A stretch of DNA of 64,000 bases, from contig JBCCAA010000008.1 of NCBI GenBank assembly GCA_039815055.1, positions 1 to 64,000 on the forward strand. Reading direction: 5' to 3'. Of the stretch, positions 1 to 8,752 are shown in pieces (position 1 is the first letter of the stretch; every line of letters begins with the position of its first letter). The notes beneath the pieces were generated by a model. The model searched no databases and had not been told where the DNA came from. It saw nothing but the letters and a program-made list of their open reading frames with translations. Origin of the DNA: UBA5336 sp039815055. Lineage in GTDB: Bacteria > Pseudomonadota > Alphaproteobacteria > Caulobacterales > Hyphomonadaceae. A program made the position numbers and the translations under genes.

Positions 1-110
1 CCGCTCGGTAGCACACGCAGCCCAAATCCCTTCACCTCGCTATCCCAGAGAAACCACTCCTTCTCTGCAGGGCTGGCGGCGTCGACGGAACGCTTGGTGA
101 TCTTGGTCAT
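1..110 (-). CDS. Tyrosine-type site-specific integrase, N-terminal fragment (runs off left edge)
   Basis: Reading leftward from an ATG at 110 gives 36 codons that stay open to the window edge. They contain MTKITKRSVDAA near the start and GFGLRVLPS at the end. This is the pattern of the N-terminal Arm-binding (DUF4102-like) domain of P4/phage-type tyrosine recombinases: a short Lys-rich start, an aromatic W-D-x-E turn, then K-GFGLRV. The catalytic domain would lie outside the window. The start is 165 bp from a tRNA 3' half at 276-320, the usual arrangement of an integrase beside its attachment site, and it points away from that site into the inferred element. Only 36 residues are visible, so the subfamily cannot be given. 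Confidence 0.72.
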   Translation of the reverse strand, partial: MTKITKRSVDAASPAEKEWFLWDSEVKGFGLRVLPS

Positions 111-275
111 CTGCTCTTGCCGTTTGGAAGCATATTGGAAGCAGTTGAGAAGGGCTCAGCGGGACGTCAGGGTGTGAAGTGGACCTTGCTGAGTCAACAC
201 AAGACATTGAATCAAGGACAATTTTGCCGTTCAAAGTATGTCTCGGGACAAACCGTGAAAGCCGCCCTGAACTTG

Positions 276-320
276 TTCCTAATCTGTAGGTCACAGGTTC
301 GAATCCTGTCGGGATCGCCA
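276..320 (+). tRNA. tRNA-Arg(CCT) 3' half, probable attachment-site remnant (attR/attL)
   Basis: From 276 the sequence reads as an anticodon loop TTCCTAA (276-282, anticodon CCT), the 3' strand of the anticodon stem (283-287), variable loop AGGTC (288-292), a perfect T arm (ACAGG 293-297, loop TTCGAAT, CCTGT 305-309), the acceptor 3' strand (310-316), discriminator G and encoded CCA (318-320). The sequence 5' of 276 does not pair with the anticodon-stem or acceptor strands and shows no D arm, so this is not a whole tRNA. Integrases of tyrosine type commonly recombine in the 3' half of tRNA genes and leave such a displaced fragment at the far end. The orientation places the element to the left, which agrees with the integrase at 1-110. 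Confidence 0.75.
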
Positions 321-340
321 ACAACTTCAATGATCTAGTT

Positions 341-1544
341 ATGGATTTCTGGTCCGCTGAGTGCTCGGCTAACACGCAACGGGCACGCATCATCACTCCA
401 GTTGATGTCGGGTGGGATGAAACTCGAGAGCGGGTCTTCAAGCTCGGCCAGCTTGTGCACCGCGATTTTGCCACCCAGATCAAGACTTTCGACTATGTCC
501 GCATGGGCGCGATGAACATTGTCCGGCGCGAGGACAATCTGATCTTGCGCTACACCCATGCCGACCATCTCGGCAGTTCGGTCGCTGCCAGCAACAACAA
601 TGGCAGTTTGATGTGGAGCGAGCACTACACACCCTTCGGCGAGGCTCAAAACACCCCGGCTGAGAATGACGATCACTCCGGCCCTACCGGGCCTTCTGCG
701 CCTTCATTTGATCCACTGGATCAAATGATCTGCATGCGCAGACCGTCTCCGAAGCACCAGCCACATCCACGACGCCGCGACCGATCTCACCTATATGCAG
801 GCGCGATACTATGACCCCGTCATCGGACGGTTCCTGAGCAGCGATCCCATGGGCTTTGCCGGTGGCGGTCCAGCGTATTTCCCGCGGTACACTTATGTCG
901 CAAATGATCCGGTGAATTTGGTGGACCCCAACGGCACGCAAGCAGAGGAAGCGTTAAAGGACTTTGTTCGGGGTGCCGGAAGCGTTCCCAACGCATACAG
1001 AGTTCTAGCAATGCACGGCGTTAATAGAGTTGGGACGCCTTCTCAAAGAGCTCAAGCTGCTCGTATTGAAGGGGTAATCGGCCTCGCTGCAACTATAATC
1101 CGGAATGATCCGTGGGAAGCTGGAGAAGCCTTTGGGATGGCTATGAACCAACAAGGCTTGGCATATTTGGGCGGCCGAACTGCAGCGCAATCAGCGATAA
1201 CTTACTATTCAATTCGGCGGCTTGGGGCAAAGTCGAATGCTGGAAAAGTGGCTGCAACCATCGGCGTGGGAGCTGTCAATTTTACTGCTTCCCAGGCTGG
1301 CTCGGTTCTCGACGGTTTCTATGGCTTGGATAACCAGCTGCAGGAATCTGGATTTAATGTAGGCGACCTGTCGGCAGAGGCGGTCACAACAGCCCTGGCT
1401 CCGCTTGCGGCCGGTTCGTCGATCAATTTTGACCAAAACTCGGGTACCGTAAGTCTAGTAACAAAAGTCACCGAAACTGGCTCGCGGATATCGAAAGAGG
1501 TAAAGACTTACGTCTGTACCTTCAGCGGGGGGACGTGCAAGTAA
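341..1544 (+). pseudogene. RHS-repeat core protein, 3' remnant broken by an insertion and frameshift
   Basis: Two reading frames together encode the RHS-associated core. Frame one (341-814) has RYTHADHLGSSVAAS and EHYTPFGE; frame two (to 1544) resumes with HIHDAATDLTYMQARYYDPV and IGRFLSSDP. In intact RHS proteins these lie directly after each other. Here about 70 extra bases (about 692-761), containing a palindrome, separate them and shift the frame. The large N-terminal repeat region is absent, and the first ~50 codons (341-490) do not resemble RHS. After the conserved DPNGT comes a ~200-residue unique C-terminal part that is Gly/Ala-rich and ends in a Cys-containing FSGGTCK. That part occupies the toxin-tip position of polymorphic RHS systems, but I recognise no toxin fold. 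An in-frame ATG at 795 could still express a 249-residue tip fragment. Confidence 0.75.
695..742. repeat. Palindromic insert inside the RHS core
   Basis: Two nested inverted repeats form one hairpin. The outer arms are TCTGCGC (695-701) and GCGCAGA (736-742). The inner arms are CATTTGATCC (705-714) and GGATCAAATG (718-727), around a 3-base loop. The palindrome sits exactly where the RHS core is interrupted, within a 70-base block with no counterpart in RHS proteins, so it is probably a small mobile palindromic repeat (REP/MITE-like). No second copy was noticed in this window. Confidence 0.6.
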
Positions 1545-1720
1545 TGAAACTATTTCCAGGAGTTCTGGGCTTCACAGCGTTGCTGTACGGCTTCTTCATC
1601 GTACTTGCGGATCAAGTGAAGGGAGGGTTGATCATAACTGTCTCGATTGCCCTGATTGTCTATGCTGCATGGCCTTCCCCTAGTGAATCCAACACTGATG
1701 ATGATGCTCCTGAGAAGTAA
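1544..1720 (+). CDS. Small two-helix membrane protein, candidate immunity protein
   Basis: This is a 58-residue protein starting at ATG 1544, which overlaps the TAA stop of the RHS remnant by one base (TAATG). A G-rich ribosome-binding stretch lies at about 1527-1533. It has two hydrophobic segments (about residues 4-21 and 27-45) and an acidic tail with four successive acidic residues near the end. Genes placed directly and translationally coupled behind RHS toxin tips are usually cognate immunity proteins; a membrane immunity protein would suggest a membrane- or periplasm-acting tip. No family is recognised, so the immunity role is inference from position only. Confidence 0.5.
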   Translation: MKLFPGVLGFTALLYGFFIVLADQVKGGLIITVSIALIVYAAWPSPSESNTDDDAPEK

Positions 1721-1723
1721 GGC

Positions 1724-1741
1724 GGGTACGGGTACGGGTAC
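1724..1741. repeat. Three tandem copies of GGGTAC
   Basis: The hexamer GGGTAC is repeated three times directly after the small membrane ORF. It is a short simple repeat of unknown role, not a CRISPR array. Confidence 0.6.
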
Positions 1742-1756
1742 GGCAAGATAAAGCGA

Positions 1757-1777
1757 AGTTCGCCCGTTGGGCGAACT
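1757..1777. terminator. Perfect 9-bp hairpin behind the RHS unit
   Basis: AGTTCGCCC (1757-1765) pairs with GGGCGAACT (1769-1777) around a 3-base loop, 37 bp behind the small membrane ORF. There is no T-run, so it is a weak or factor-dependent terminator, or a repeat palindrome. The rest of 1778-1965 holds no convincing gene; an imperfect inverted repeat of GGTGCAT/ATACACC type lies at 1839-1865. Confidence 0.45.
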
Positions 1778-1965
1778 CACGCCTAACGCCTTGTAAATAC
1801 GATTTTTTAATCAGCAATCGGCGCTTCGCGCCGTGTAGGGTGCATGGAGCGTAGCGATATACACCAATTCCATCGCGGCGACGGGCATTTTCACCTATGC
1901 CGGTAACTTCACGTAAATAGCTGAAGTTTAGCTCCGCGACACCCGCCATCTGATTACAGCGCGGC

Positions 1966-4900
1966 TCACCGCCCGTGCTGGCGCAAGTCGAGTGTGTAGG
2001 GAAAACGCATGTCGGTTTTCGCGGGCTCCGGCGTCATCGGACCCGGCGTGTGGCCATGGGCGTCGAACCGGGCCAGCCGGCGGCCTTCTGCCTCCAGGGC
2101 ATTGACGGGACGGGTCTCGAAATTGCGACCGCCCGGATGGGTTGCGTGATAGGTGCACCCCCCAAGCGAGCGGCCAGAGGCCGGGTCGAACAGGTCAAAT
2201 ACCAGCGTGGAATGGGGCTCGATCAGCGGGTGCAGGCACGATTCCGGCAGCCAGGTGCGGTGGCGCACGCCGCACACTTGCTCGCCTTCAGCTCGGCCTT
2301 TCTGAAGCGGCAGAACCACGCCGTTGCATGTGACCACCGGCGGGCGCGCGCCCAATGGTGAGATCAGTTTCACTTGCAACCGGTCCAGCGAAGAATCCAC
2401 AAACCGGGCCGTGCCAGACGCAACGCTTTCCTCGCCCAGCACGTGCCAGGGCTCCAGGGCGCTGCGCAGTTCCAGCACGTGGCCATCATGTTCGATGCGC
2501 CCCATTTCGGGGAACCTGAAATCGGCCTGGGCGGCAAACCAGTCCGGGTCGAGCGCAATGCCCAGACCGACGCTGATCTTGGCCAATGCCGTGGAGAAAT
2601 CTGCCAGCAACACATCGGGCAGCATGAATCGATCATGCAGATGGGTGGCGTGGTCTATCAGGGGCGCGGTGTAGGGCTGCTCCCAGACCCAGGCGACGAG
2701 CGCGCGGATCACCAGCTGCTGGGCGACATTCATCTGCCAGTGCGGCGGCATCTCGAAGGCGCGAAACTCCACAAGGCCCAGGCGCCCCGCTGGCCCATCG
2801 GGGGAATACAGCTTGTCGATACAGATTTCGGCGCGGTGCGTGTTGCCCGACACATCAATGAGGAGGTGGCGCAGGATGCGGTCGACCTGCCAGGGCGGAA
2901 AATCCGTTTCACCAGGGCCCGGCAACTGCGATAGCGCCAGCTCGATCTCGTACAGTATATCGTTGCGCGCTTCGTCCATCCGCGGGGCCTGACTGGTCGG
3001 GCCGATGAACATGCCGGCGAAGAAAAAGCTGAGCGAAGGATGGTTCTGCCAAAATCTCAGGATTGATCCCAGGGCATCTGGCCGGCGCAGGAACGGGCTA
3101 TCGGGCGCCGTTGCTCCGCCCAGCGTGACATGGGCGCCGCCGCCAGAGCCTGCCGGGCGTCCATCTATCATGAAGCCGGACGCGTCGAGCCCGCAGGCGC
3201 GCGCTTCCTCATAGAGGGTTTGTGTCTTGTCGCGCAGATGGCCCCAACTGGCAGAGGGTTGGACATTCACCTCAATCACGCCTGGATCCGGTGTCACCTT
3301 TATGGTCTCAAGCCGGGGGTCGGTTGGCGGTGGATAGCCCTCAAGACGGACAGGCTGGCCGAGCTCATCGGCCACAGCTTCGATCCGTGCGACCAGATCG
3401 CAATAGGCATCAGCGGTGCCCGTGGGCGGCAGGAACACGCACAGATGATTGTCACGCGGTTCAATCACCAGCGCGGTTCGCACGGGCGGTGGGCCGGCAG
3501 GCTCGGTAGGCTCGCCGCTCGGCTGCGATGTGGCATTACTGGTTTTGGATTTGGGTTTCGACCGGGTAACGGCCGGGCGCTGCCGGGAAATCTGGGTTTC
3601 CGGCAAGGCGCGGCGTTCGGCAAATGGATCGACGGTCTGAATTTGCGGAAAGTCATCCGGATCGACCCACGGCAGAGATTTCATCGGCAAGCGAAACCCC
3701 GCCGGACTGTCGCCCGGCACAAGGCAAAGCTGCTCGCGGCGCGTGCGCCAGATCTCTGACATCCACCTCACAGCCCGGCCATCCGAGGCGTCGGCCTGGG
3801 CCAGTTGAAGCGGCAGGACAAAAGCGGCTGGCGCGCCGAGGCCGCGGTCGAACACTTTCACCATTCGGGCGCGTTCCACTGGATCATCGAGTTTGTTGTC
3901 AGCTGTCGTTAGGTTTTCCGGCAAACGCGCTTCGGCGCTCAAATGTTCTGCAGGATCCTCATAGAGGGCCTGGGCGCAGGCGACATCCACGCCAAGTTCC
4001 GTGGCCAGGGATTTCGCCAGATCGCCAGCATGAGAGATGCCCGGCACCTTTTCCTCAAACTCTTTCGCGATGAGATCTGGGTTCTGCCACAGCGGCACAC
4101 CATCGGTTCTCCAGACGATGGAATAAGCCCAGCGCGGCAGCGGCTCGCCCGGATACCATTTGCCCTGGCCATGGCTGAGCAAGCCGCCCTTGGCAGACGT
4201 ATCTAACAATCGCCGCGCCAGCTCGTCGGCATATTGGCGTTTCGTCGGACCCACCGCCGCCGTGGTCCACTCATCGGCGTCACGGTCATCCATGGCGATG
4301 AAGGTGGGTTCTCCGCCCTGGGTAAGGCGCACATCGGCGGCGTCCAGTTTTTCATCAACAGCCAGTCCCGCGGCATCGATCTGGTCCCATTGCGCGTCCG
4401 TGTAGGGCTTAGTAATCCGCGCAGGTTCTCGCAGCCGCTGTACAGACATTTCAAAGTCGAAGGTGACCTCACACGGCTCCAACCCGCCGAAGATTGGCGC
4501 AGCCGATCCGGGAGATGGCGTTGCGGCCAAAGGGATATGGCCTTCGCCCGCAAACAAGCCCGAAGTGGCATCAAGACCGACCCAACCGGCGCCGGGGATA
4601 AACACCTCAGCCCAGGCATGAAGATCGGTGAAGTCGACCTCAGGCCCGTTCGCTTCGCCTTCGAAGCGCTCATCAGGGGCCAGTTGTATGAGGTAGCCAG
4701 ACACAAACCGCGCCGCCAGCCCGACATGGCGAAACAGATTCACCAGCAACCAGGCGCTGTCACGGCAGGAGCCTGAACCTTTAAGAAGAGTCTCGTCAGG
4801 CGTTTGGACGCCGGGTTCCATTCGAACCAGGTAGTCGACCCGGTCTCTGACAATCTGATTGAGCTCGACCAGAAAATCGATGGTGCGCACATCGCGCGTC

Positions 4901-5325
4901 TCGCCCGCTTGCCACAGGGCCTCTGTGTCCTTCGCCAGTGTCTCAAACGCGGCGCCAAAGCCTTCGGATTCCAAGTATGGGCCAAGATCGGCGCGCAGCT
5001 CCGCTTCATATCGGAACGGTACATGGAAGGCGTCTTCGTCGAGGAAGAAATCGAACGGATTGATGGCAATCATGTCGGCCACCAGATCGATGGTGACTTC
5101 GAAATGATCGGTGAGTCTGTCGAACACGGCGCGGGCTTGATAGTTGCCGAATGGGTCTTGCTGCCAGTTCAGAAAGTGCCCGTCGGGCGAGATCGTCTGG
5201 CTGTAGGAGACGATCGGCGTGCGCGTATGTGGCGCGGGCCGAAGCCGGACCACTTGCGGCCCAAGCTGGATTTTTCGATCATACCGGTAAGCGGTGCGGT
5301 GGGTCAGGGCGACGCGTATGCTCAT
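1966..5325 (-). CDS. Large transglutaminase-like protein with DUF2126 (Anbu-locus partner)
   Basis: This is a 1119-residue cytoplasmic protein. The N-terminus (about 1-100) is the bacterial transglutaminase N-domain (RVALTHRTAYRYDR). A transglutaminase-like core follows with the catalytic triad visible: Cys187 in GSGSCRDSAW, His236 in DLHAWAEVF and Asp252 in GLDATSG. The remaining ~800 residues are the DUF2126 region, with a Pro/Lys-rich linker at about residues 565-610. The start chosen is the ATG at 5325, because residues upstream of MSIRVALTH are unlike the family. It is divergent from the ATP-grasp gene with a 118-bp shared control region. These families co-occur in loci proposed to make or cleave peptide-like tags, where the transglutaminase core probably acts as a peptidase or amide hydrolase. 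The substrate is unknown. Confidence 0.88.
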   Translation of the reverse strand: MSIRVALTHRTAYRYDRKIQLGPQVVRLRPAPHTRTPIVSYSQTISPDGHFLNWQQDPFGNYQARAVFDRLTDHFEVTIDLVADMIAINPFDFFLDEDAFHVPFRYEAELRADLGPYLESEGFGAAFETLAKDTEALWQAGETRDVRTIDFLVELNQIVRDRVDYLVRMEPGVQTPDETLLKGSGSCRDSAWLLVNLFRHVGLAARFVSGYLIQLAPDERFEGEANGPEVDFTDLHAWAEVFIPGAGWVGLDATSGLFAGEGHIPLAATPSPGSAAPIFGGLEPCEVTFDFEMSVQRLREPARITKPYTDAQWDQIDAAGLAVDEKLDAADVRLTQGGEPTFIAMDDRDADEWTTAAVGPTKRQYADELARRLLDTSAKGGLLSHGQGKWYPGEPLPRWAYSIVWRTDGVPLWQNPDLIAKEFEEKVPGISHAGDLAKSLATELGVDVACAQALYEDPAEHLSAEARLPENLTTADNKLDDPVERARMVKVFDRGLGAPAAFVLPLQLAQADASDGRAVRWMSEIWRTRREQLCLVPGDSPAGFRLPMKSLPWVDPDDFPQIQTVDPFAERRALPETQISRQRPAVTRSKPKSKTSNATSQPSGEPTEPAGPPPVRTALVIEPRDNHLCVFLPPTGTADAYCDLVARIEAVADELGQPVRLEGYPPPTDPRLETIKVTPDPGVIEVNVQPSASWGHLRDKTQTLYEEARACGLDASGFMIDGRPAGSGGGAHVTLGGATAPDSPFLRRPDALGSILRFWQNHPSLSFFFAGMFIGPTSQAPRMDEARNDILYEIELALSQLPGPGETDFPPWQVDRILRHLLIDVSGNTHRAEICIDKLYSPDGPAGRLGLVEFRAFEMPPHWQMNVAQQLVIRALVAWVWEQPYTAPLIDHATHLHDRFMLPDVLLADFSTALAKISVGLGIALDPDWFAAQADFRFPEMGRIEHDGHVLELRSALEPWHVLGEESVASGTARFVDSSLDRLQVKLISPLGARPPVVTCNGVVLPLQKGRAEGEQVCGVRHRTWLPESCLHPLIEPHSTLVFDLFDPASGRSLGGCTYHATHPGGRNFETRPVNALEAEGRRLARFDAHGHTPGPMTPEPAKTDMRFPYTLDLRQHGR

Positions 5326-5443
5326 CAAGCGACCATGGGTGCATGCTCGGTCGGCGGCAACCAGAGAGAATGAGAATTTAAACGCCGCTGACTGGTCTTT
5401 GCCCGCCAATTGGTCAAACTTAATCTTAGGGAGGCACAAACCT

Positions 5444-6850
5444 TTGGCATTCGATGAAATGCAGAATGACGGTCAGGTACGCGAGGCCTATCAGGTCCTG
5501 CAACGCTGGCTCGACGAAACCCATCAGGACGACCTGCACCAGAAACGCCGCGAAGCCGAAGCCCTGTTCCGGCGGCTGGGCATCACCTTTGCCGTGTATG
5601 GCGAAGGCGGCGATGTCGACCGCCTCATCCCGTTTGACCTGATCCCACGGGTGTTTAGCGCCACCGAATGGGATCTGATCGACCGCGGCGTGAAACAGCG
5701 CGCCAGGGCGCTCAATCTGTTTGTCAAAGATGTCTATGGCGGCAAGGAGATTTTCCGGGCCGGCGAAATTCCCGAATCCATCCTGGCGAACAATGATGCG
5801 TACCTACCGCTGATGGACGGCGTAACCCCGCCAGCCGGTGTGTTCACGCATATTGTCGGGGTCGACCTTGTGCGAACCGGGCCGGAAGACTTCTTCGTGC
5901 TGGAAGACAATGCCCGCACACCGTCTGGTGTGTCCTACATGCTGGAAAATCGCGAAACGATGCGCCGCCTGTTCCCGGACCTGTTCCAGAGCGGCAGCGT
6001 GCGCCCGGTGGACGGCTATCCAGATCTGTTGCGCAAGACGCTGACGGAAGTGGCCCCGGAAGGCGCCGGTCAGTACCCCTCCATCGTCGTCATGACGCCC
6101 GGCCACTTTAACAGCGCCTATTATGAACACAGCTTCCTGGCAGATGAGATGGGCGTGCCACTTGTCGAGGGCTCTGACCTGTTTGTCGAAGACGACAAGG
6201 TGTTCATGCGCACCACAACCGGCCCGCAACCGGTCCATGTGATTTACCGGCGGATCGATGATGCGTTCCTGGACCCGGAAGCCTTCCGCCCGGACTCCGC
6301 GCTCGGCGTGCCTGGGCTCATGCGAGCCTACCGCGCTGGCGGAGTGACCATCGTAAATGCCCCTGGCACAGGCGTTTGCGATGACAAGGCCATTTATTGC
6401 TACATGCCAGAGATCACACGGTTCTATCTCGGCGAAGAGATGATCTTGCCCAACGTGCCCACATGGCGTTGTTCAGAGCCCGACGCGCTGGCCCATGTCA
6501 TGGACAACATTGCAGACCTCGTTCTGAAAGAAGTCCACGGGTCAGGCGGCTATGGCATGTTGATCGGGCCAGCTGCGACCAAGGCGGAAATCGATGCTTA
6601 TGCTGACCGAGTGCGCGCTGACCCGAAAGCCTTCATTGCCCAGCCAACCCTCGCCCTTTCAACATCGCCAACCCTGGTCGAGGCGGGAATCGCGCCGCGT
6701 CATGTGGATTTTCGCCCATTTGCCCTGGTTGGAAAGCAAGTCCGCCTGACCCCCGGCGGCCTGACCCGCGTCGCCATGCGGGAGGGCTCTCTGGTGGTAA
6801 ACTCCAGCCAGGGCGGCGGCGTGAAGGACACTTGGGTATTGACCTCATGA
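5444..6850 (+). CDS. Circularly permuted ATP-grasp protein (COG2308 type)
   Basis: This 468-residue protein belongs to the permuted ATP-grasp peptide-ligase-like family. It shows GVDLVRTGPEDFFVLEDN, TPSGVSYMLENR and VNAPGTGVCDDKAIYCYMP, then VHGSGGYGMLIGP and QPTLALSTSPT in the C-terminal half. TTG 5444 is preferred as start: it is preceded by the Shine-Dalgarno AGGGAGG at 5428-5434 with good spacing and gives (M)AFDEM, a usual family start; ATG 5459 is the alternative. It is followed 25 bp later by alpha-E, and then by Anbu. ATP-grasp enzymes join carboxylates to amines through an acyl phosphate; in this locus the product is unknown. Confidence 0.88.
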   Translation: MAFDEMQNDGQVREAYQVLQRWLDETHQDDLHQKRREAEALFRRLGITFAVYGEGGDVDRLIPFDLIPRVFSATEWDLIDRGVKQRARALNLFVKDVYGGKEIFRAGEIPESILANNDAYLPLMDGVTPPAGVFTHIVGVDLVRTGPEDFFVLEDNARTPSGVSYMLENRETMRRLFPDLFQSGSVRPVDGYPDLLRKTLTEVAPEGAGQYPSIVVMTPGHFNSAYYEHSFLADEMGVPLVEGSDLFVEDDKVFMRTTTGPQPVHVIYRRIDDAFLDPEAFRPDSALGVPGLMRAYRAGGVTIVNAPGTGVCDDKAIYCYMPEITRFYLGEEMILPNVPTWRCSEPDALAHVMDNIADLVLKEVHGSGGYGMLIGPAATKAEIDAYADRVRADPKAFIAQPTLALSTSPTLVEAGIAPRHVDFRPFALVGKQVRLTPGGLTRVAMREGSLVVNSSQGGGVKDTWVLTS

Positions 6851-6875
6851 GGCGCACAATCGGAGCCCCTTCTTC

Positions 6876-7868
6876 ATGCTGAGTCGGGTCGCGGAAAACC
6901 TGTTCTGGATTGGGCGTTATGTCGAACGGGCCGAGAATGTCGCCCGTCTGATCGATGCTGTGCGACGTATGGTGACGCTGCCCGCCCAATTTGGCCGCTC
7001 AACCACGAATGAGTGGTCCTCGGCGCTGATCGCCGCCGGCGCGCGCGACCAGTTGGGAAAGGAGGTCGAGTCCGCAGAGCAGCAAATCGCGATCCAGCAC
7101 TTGATCTTCGATATGGACAACCCGTCCAGCGTGAAGAACAGCTTCACGCGCGCCAGAGAGAACGCCAGGGCGGTACGCGCCGCGCTGACCCAGGAAAGCT
7201 GGGAGGCCATCAACACTGCCTGGCGCGAAATGCGTGATTTTACCCCTGAACACGTCAAAGGCGCGCAGCTGCTGGACCTGTTGGACTGGATCAAGGCCAA
7301 GTCGGCTATTTTCCGCGGGAGCAATTATGGCACCATGATGCGCGGCGATGGCTATGATTTCATCCGCATGGGCGCCGCGATTGAGCGAATCGATTCGACC
7401 GCGCGCCTTCTGGACGTGAAATACCACGTGCTTTTGCCGACTCTGCAGGATGTCGGATCCGTCGAAGACCATTATCAATGGTTATCTTTGCTGCAGGCCG
7501 CATCGGCCCAGCGCGCCTATTTCTTCGCCACACAGGCCGATGTCACCCCCAAGGGCGTGGCGAAATTCCTGATCCTGAACAATCACTTCCCGCGGTCCAT
7601 CGTATTCAACGTTCGTCTGGCCGATGCCGCGGTGGCCGACCTTGAGAGCTTTTACGGCCAGCCTTCGCTTTGCCGCCAGCCGCTTTCCGATCTTGCCAAC
7701 CGGCTGTCCAGCCTATCTATCGACCAGATACTCAACGCGGGTCTTCATGAGTTCCTGACTGATGTGATTGAGCAGAATGCAAAAAACGCCCTTCATCTGG
7801 CAGAAGCATATGGGTTTGCGCCCATAATTGGAGAGGAAACAGGCCTTGGATCAGACACTGAACAGTGA
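6876..7868 (+). CDS. Alpha-E domain protein (COG2307)
   Basis: This 330-residue, all-helical protein starts with the diagnostic LFWIGRYVERAEN motif at residues 9-21 and later carries RGSNYGTMMRGDGYDF and ERIDSTARLLDVKYH. Alpha-E proteins are encoded beside permuted ATP-grasp proteins almost everywhere they occur, sometimes fused to them, and are thought to be partners of the ligase. There is no signal peptide or membrane segment, so it is cytoplasmic. It is second in the ATP-grasp/alpha-E/Anbu operon, and the Anbu start lies 55 bp past its stop. The biochemical role is unknown. Confidence 0.88.
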   Translation: MLSRVAENLFWIGRYVERAENVARLIDAVRRMVTLPAQFGRSTTNEWSSALIAAGARDQLGKEVESAEQQIAIQHLIFDMDNPSSVKNSFTRARENARAVRAALTQESWEAINTAWREMRDFTPEHVKGAQLLDLLDWIKAKSAIFRGSNYGTMMRGDGYDFIRMGAAIERIDSTARLLDVKYHVLLPTLQDVGSVEDHYQWLSLLQAASAQRAYFFATQADVTPKGVAKFLILNNHFPRSIVFNVRLADAAVADLESFYGQPSLCRQPLSDLANRLSSLSIDQILNAGLHEFLTDVIEQNAKNALHLAEAYGFAPIIGEETGLGSDTEQ

Positions 7869-7923
7869 CAGACAAAACGGACTGTTCGATCCGACCGTTG
7901 CACCTTCCCTGGAAACCATCCCG

Positions 7924-8655
7924 ATGACCTATTGCGTAGCGCTGAAACTCAATCAGGGCCTTATCTTTCTCGCCGATACCCGCACCAATGCCGGTATCGA
8001 CAATGTATCGCGTGTCAAGAAGCTGTTCACCTGGCAGCTGCCCGGCGACCGGATTATCACCATGCTCACGGCGGGCAATCTGGGCATCACCCAGGCGGTG
8101 ATTTCCGAGATAAACGAAGACATCGATCGCCCGCCGCTAAATGAACCCAACATCATGACGGCCGACAGCATGTTCGATGTGGCCCAGATCGTCGGCGAAA
8201 AGATGAGCTTGGTGCAGCAGCGCTTCATCACCGGCTTGCAGGCGCGCGGCGTTGATTCCGGCGCCAGCATCATCGTTGGCGGGCAACGCGCGGGCGGTCC
8301 ACCGCGGCTGTTTCTGGTCTATGCGGCGGGCAACTTCATAGAGGCCATGGACGACACGCCTTACTTCCAGATCGGCGAGCACAAATATGGCAAACCGATA
8401 ATTGATCGCGTCGTCACGGTAGACACCGACATTGAGGACGCCGTCATCTGCGCCTTGCTATCGATGGATTCCACAATTCGCTCAAACCTGTCGGTTGGCA
8501 TGCCGCTGGACCTGGCGGTGGTTCGCAATGATGCCTTCATGTTTGAGCAACTTCGACGGATTGAGGCCGAAGATCCGGACTATCAACAATTTTCCGAAAC
8601 CTGGTCCCAGCAGCTCCGTGATGCCTTCGGCGTGATGCGGCAGATGAAGGTTTAG
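7924..8655 (+). CDS. Anbu: proteasome-type (Ntn-hydrolase) protease
   Basis: This is a 243-residue 20S-proteasome/HslV-related subunit. It starts MTYCVAL, so removal of Met exposes the nucleophilic Thr, and it then shows the conserved LADTRTNAG (Asp17-type) and SRVKKLFTW (Lys33-type) segments. SVGMPLDLAVV and an acidic, aromatic C-terminus also match the family. The ATG at 7924 was chosen because the 32 upstream residues are unlike Anbu and the mature N-terminus must begin at Thr. Anbu is a predicted peptidase or amidohydrolase that forms helical or open-ring assemblies; it is co-encoded with ATP-grasp, alpha-E and transglutaminase proteins. It probably acts on the product of those enzymes, but this is inferred. 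Confidence 0.88.
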   Translation: MTYCVALKLNQGLIFLADTRTNAGIDNVSRVKKLFTWQLPGDRIITMLTAGNLGITQAVISEINEDIDRPPLNEPNIMTADSMFDVAQIVGEKMSLVQQRFITGLQARGVDSGASIIVGGQRAGGPPRLFLVYAAGNFIEAMDDTPYFQIGEHKYGKPIIDRVVTVDTDIEDAVICALLSMDSTIRSNLSVGMPLDLAVVRNDAFMFEQLRRIEAEDPDYQQFSETWSQQLRDAFGVMRQMKV

Positions 8656-8752
8656 ACCGCGCTGATGTCTATTGCGCCGCGCGGTGCGCTGAAGGCTGCC
8701 CATTTGCAAGTTCTGCGCTATAAGGCGTGCCCAGACAGAGTTCGCACACGCC

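Noticed and set aside
240..320. Complete tRNA gene
   Set aside because: T arm and CCA are good but no acceptor 5' strand, D arm or paired anticodon stem exists; only the 3' half is real.
1721..1745. CRISPR or array-like repeat
   Set aside because: Only three copies of a 6-mer without spacers.
5294..5443. Longer N-terminus for the ATP-grasp gene
   Set aside because: The extra 50 codons overlap the divergent transglutaminase start, lack family resemblance, and lie before the strong ribosome-binding site at 5428.
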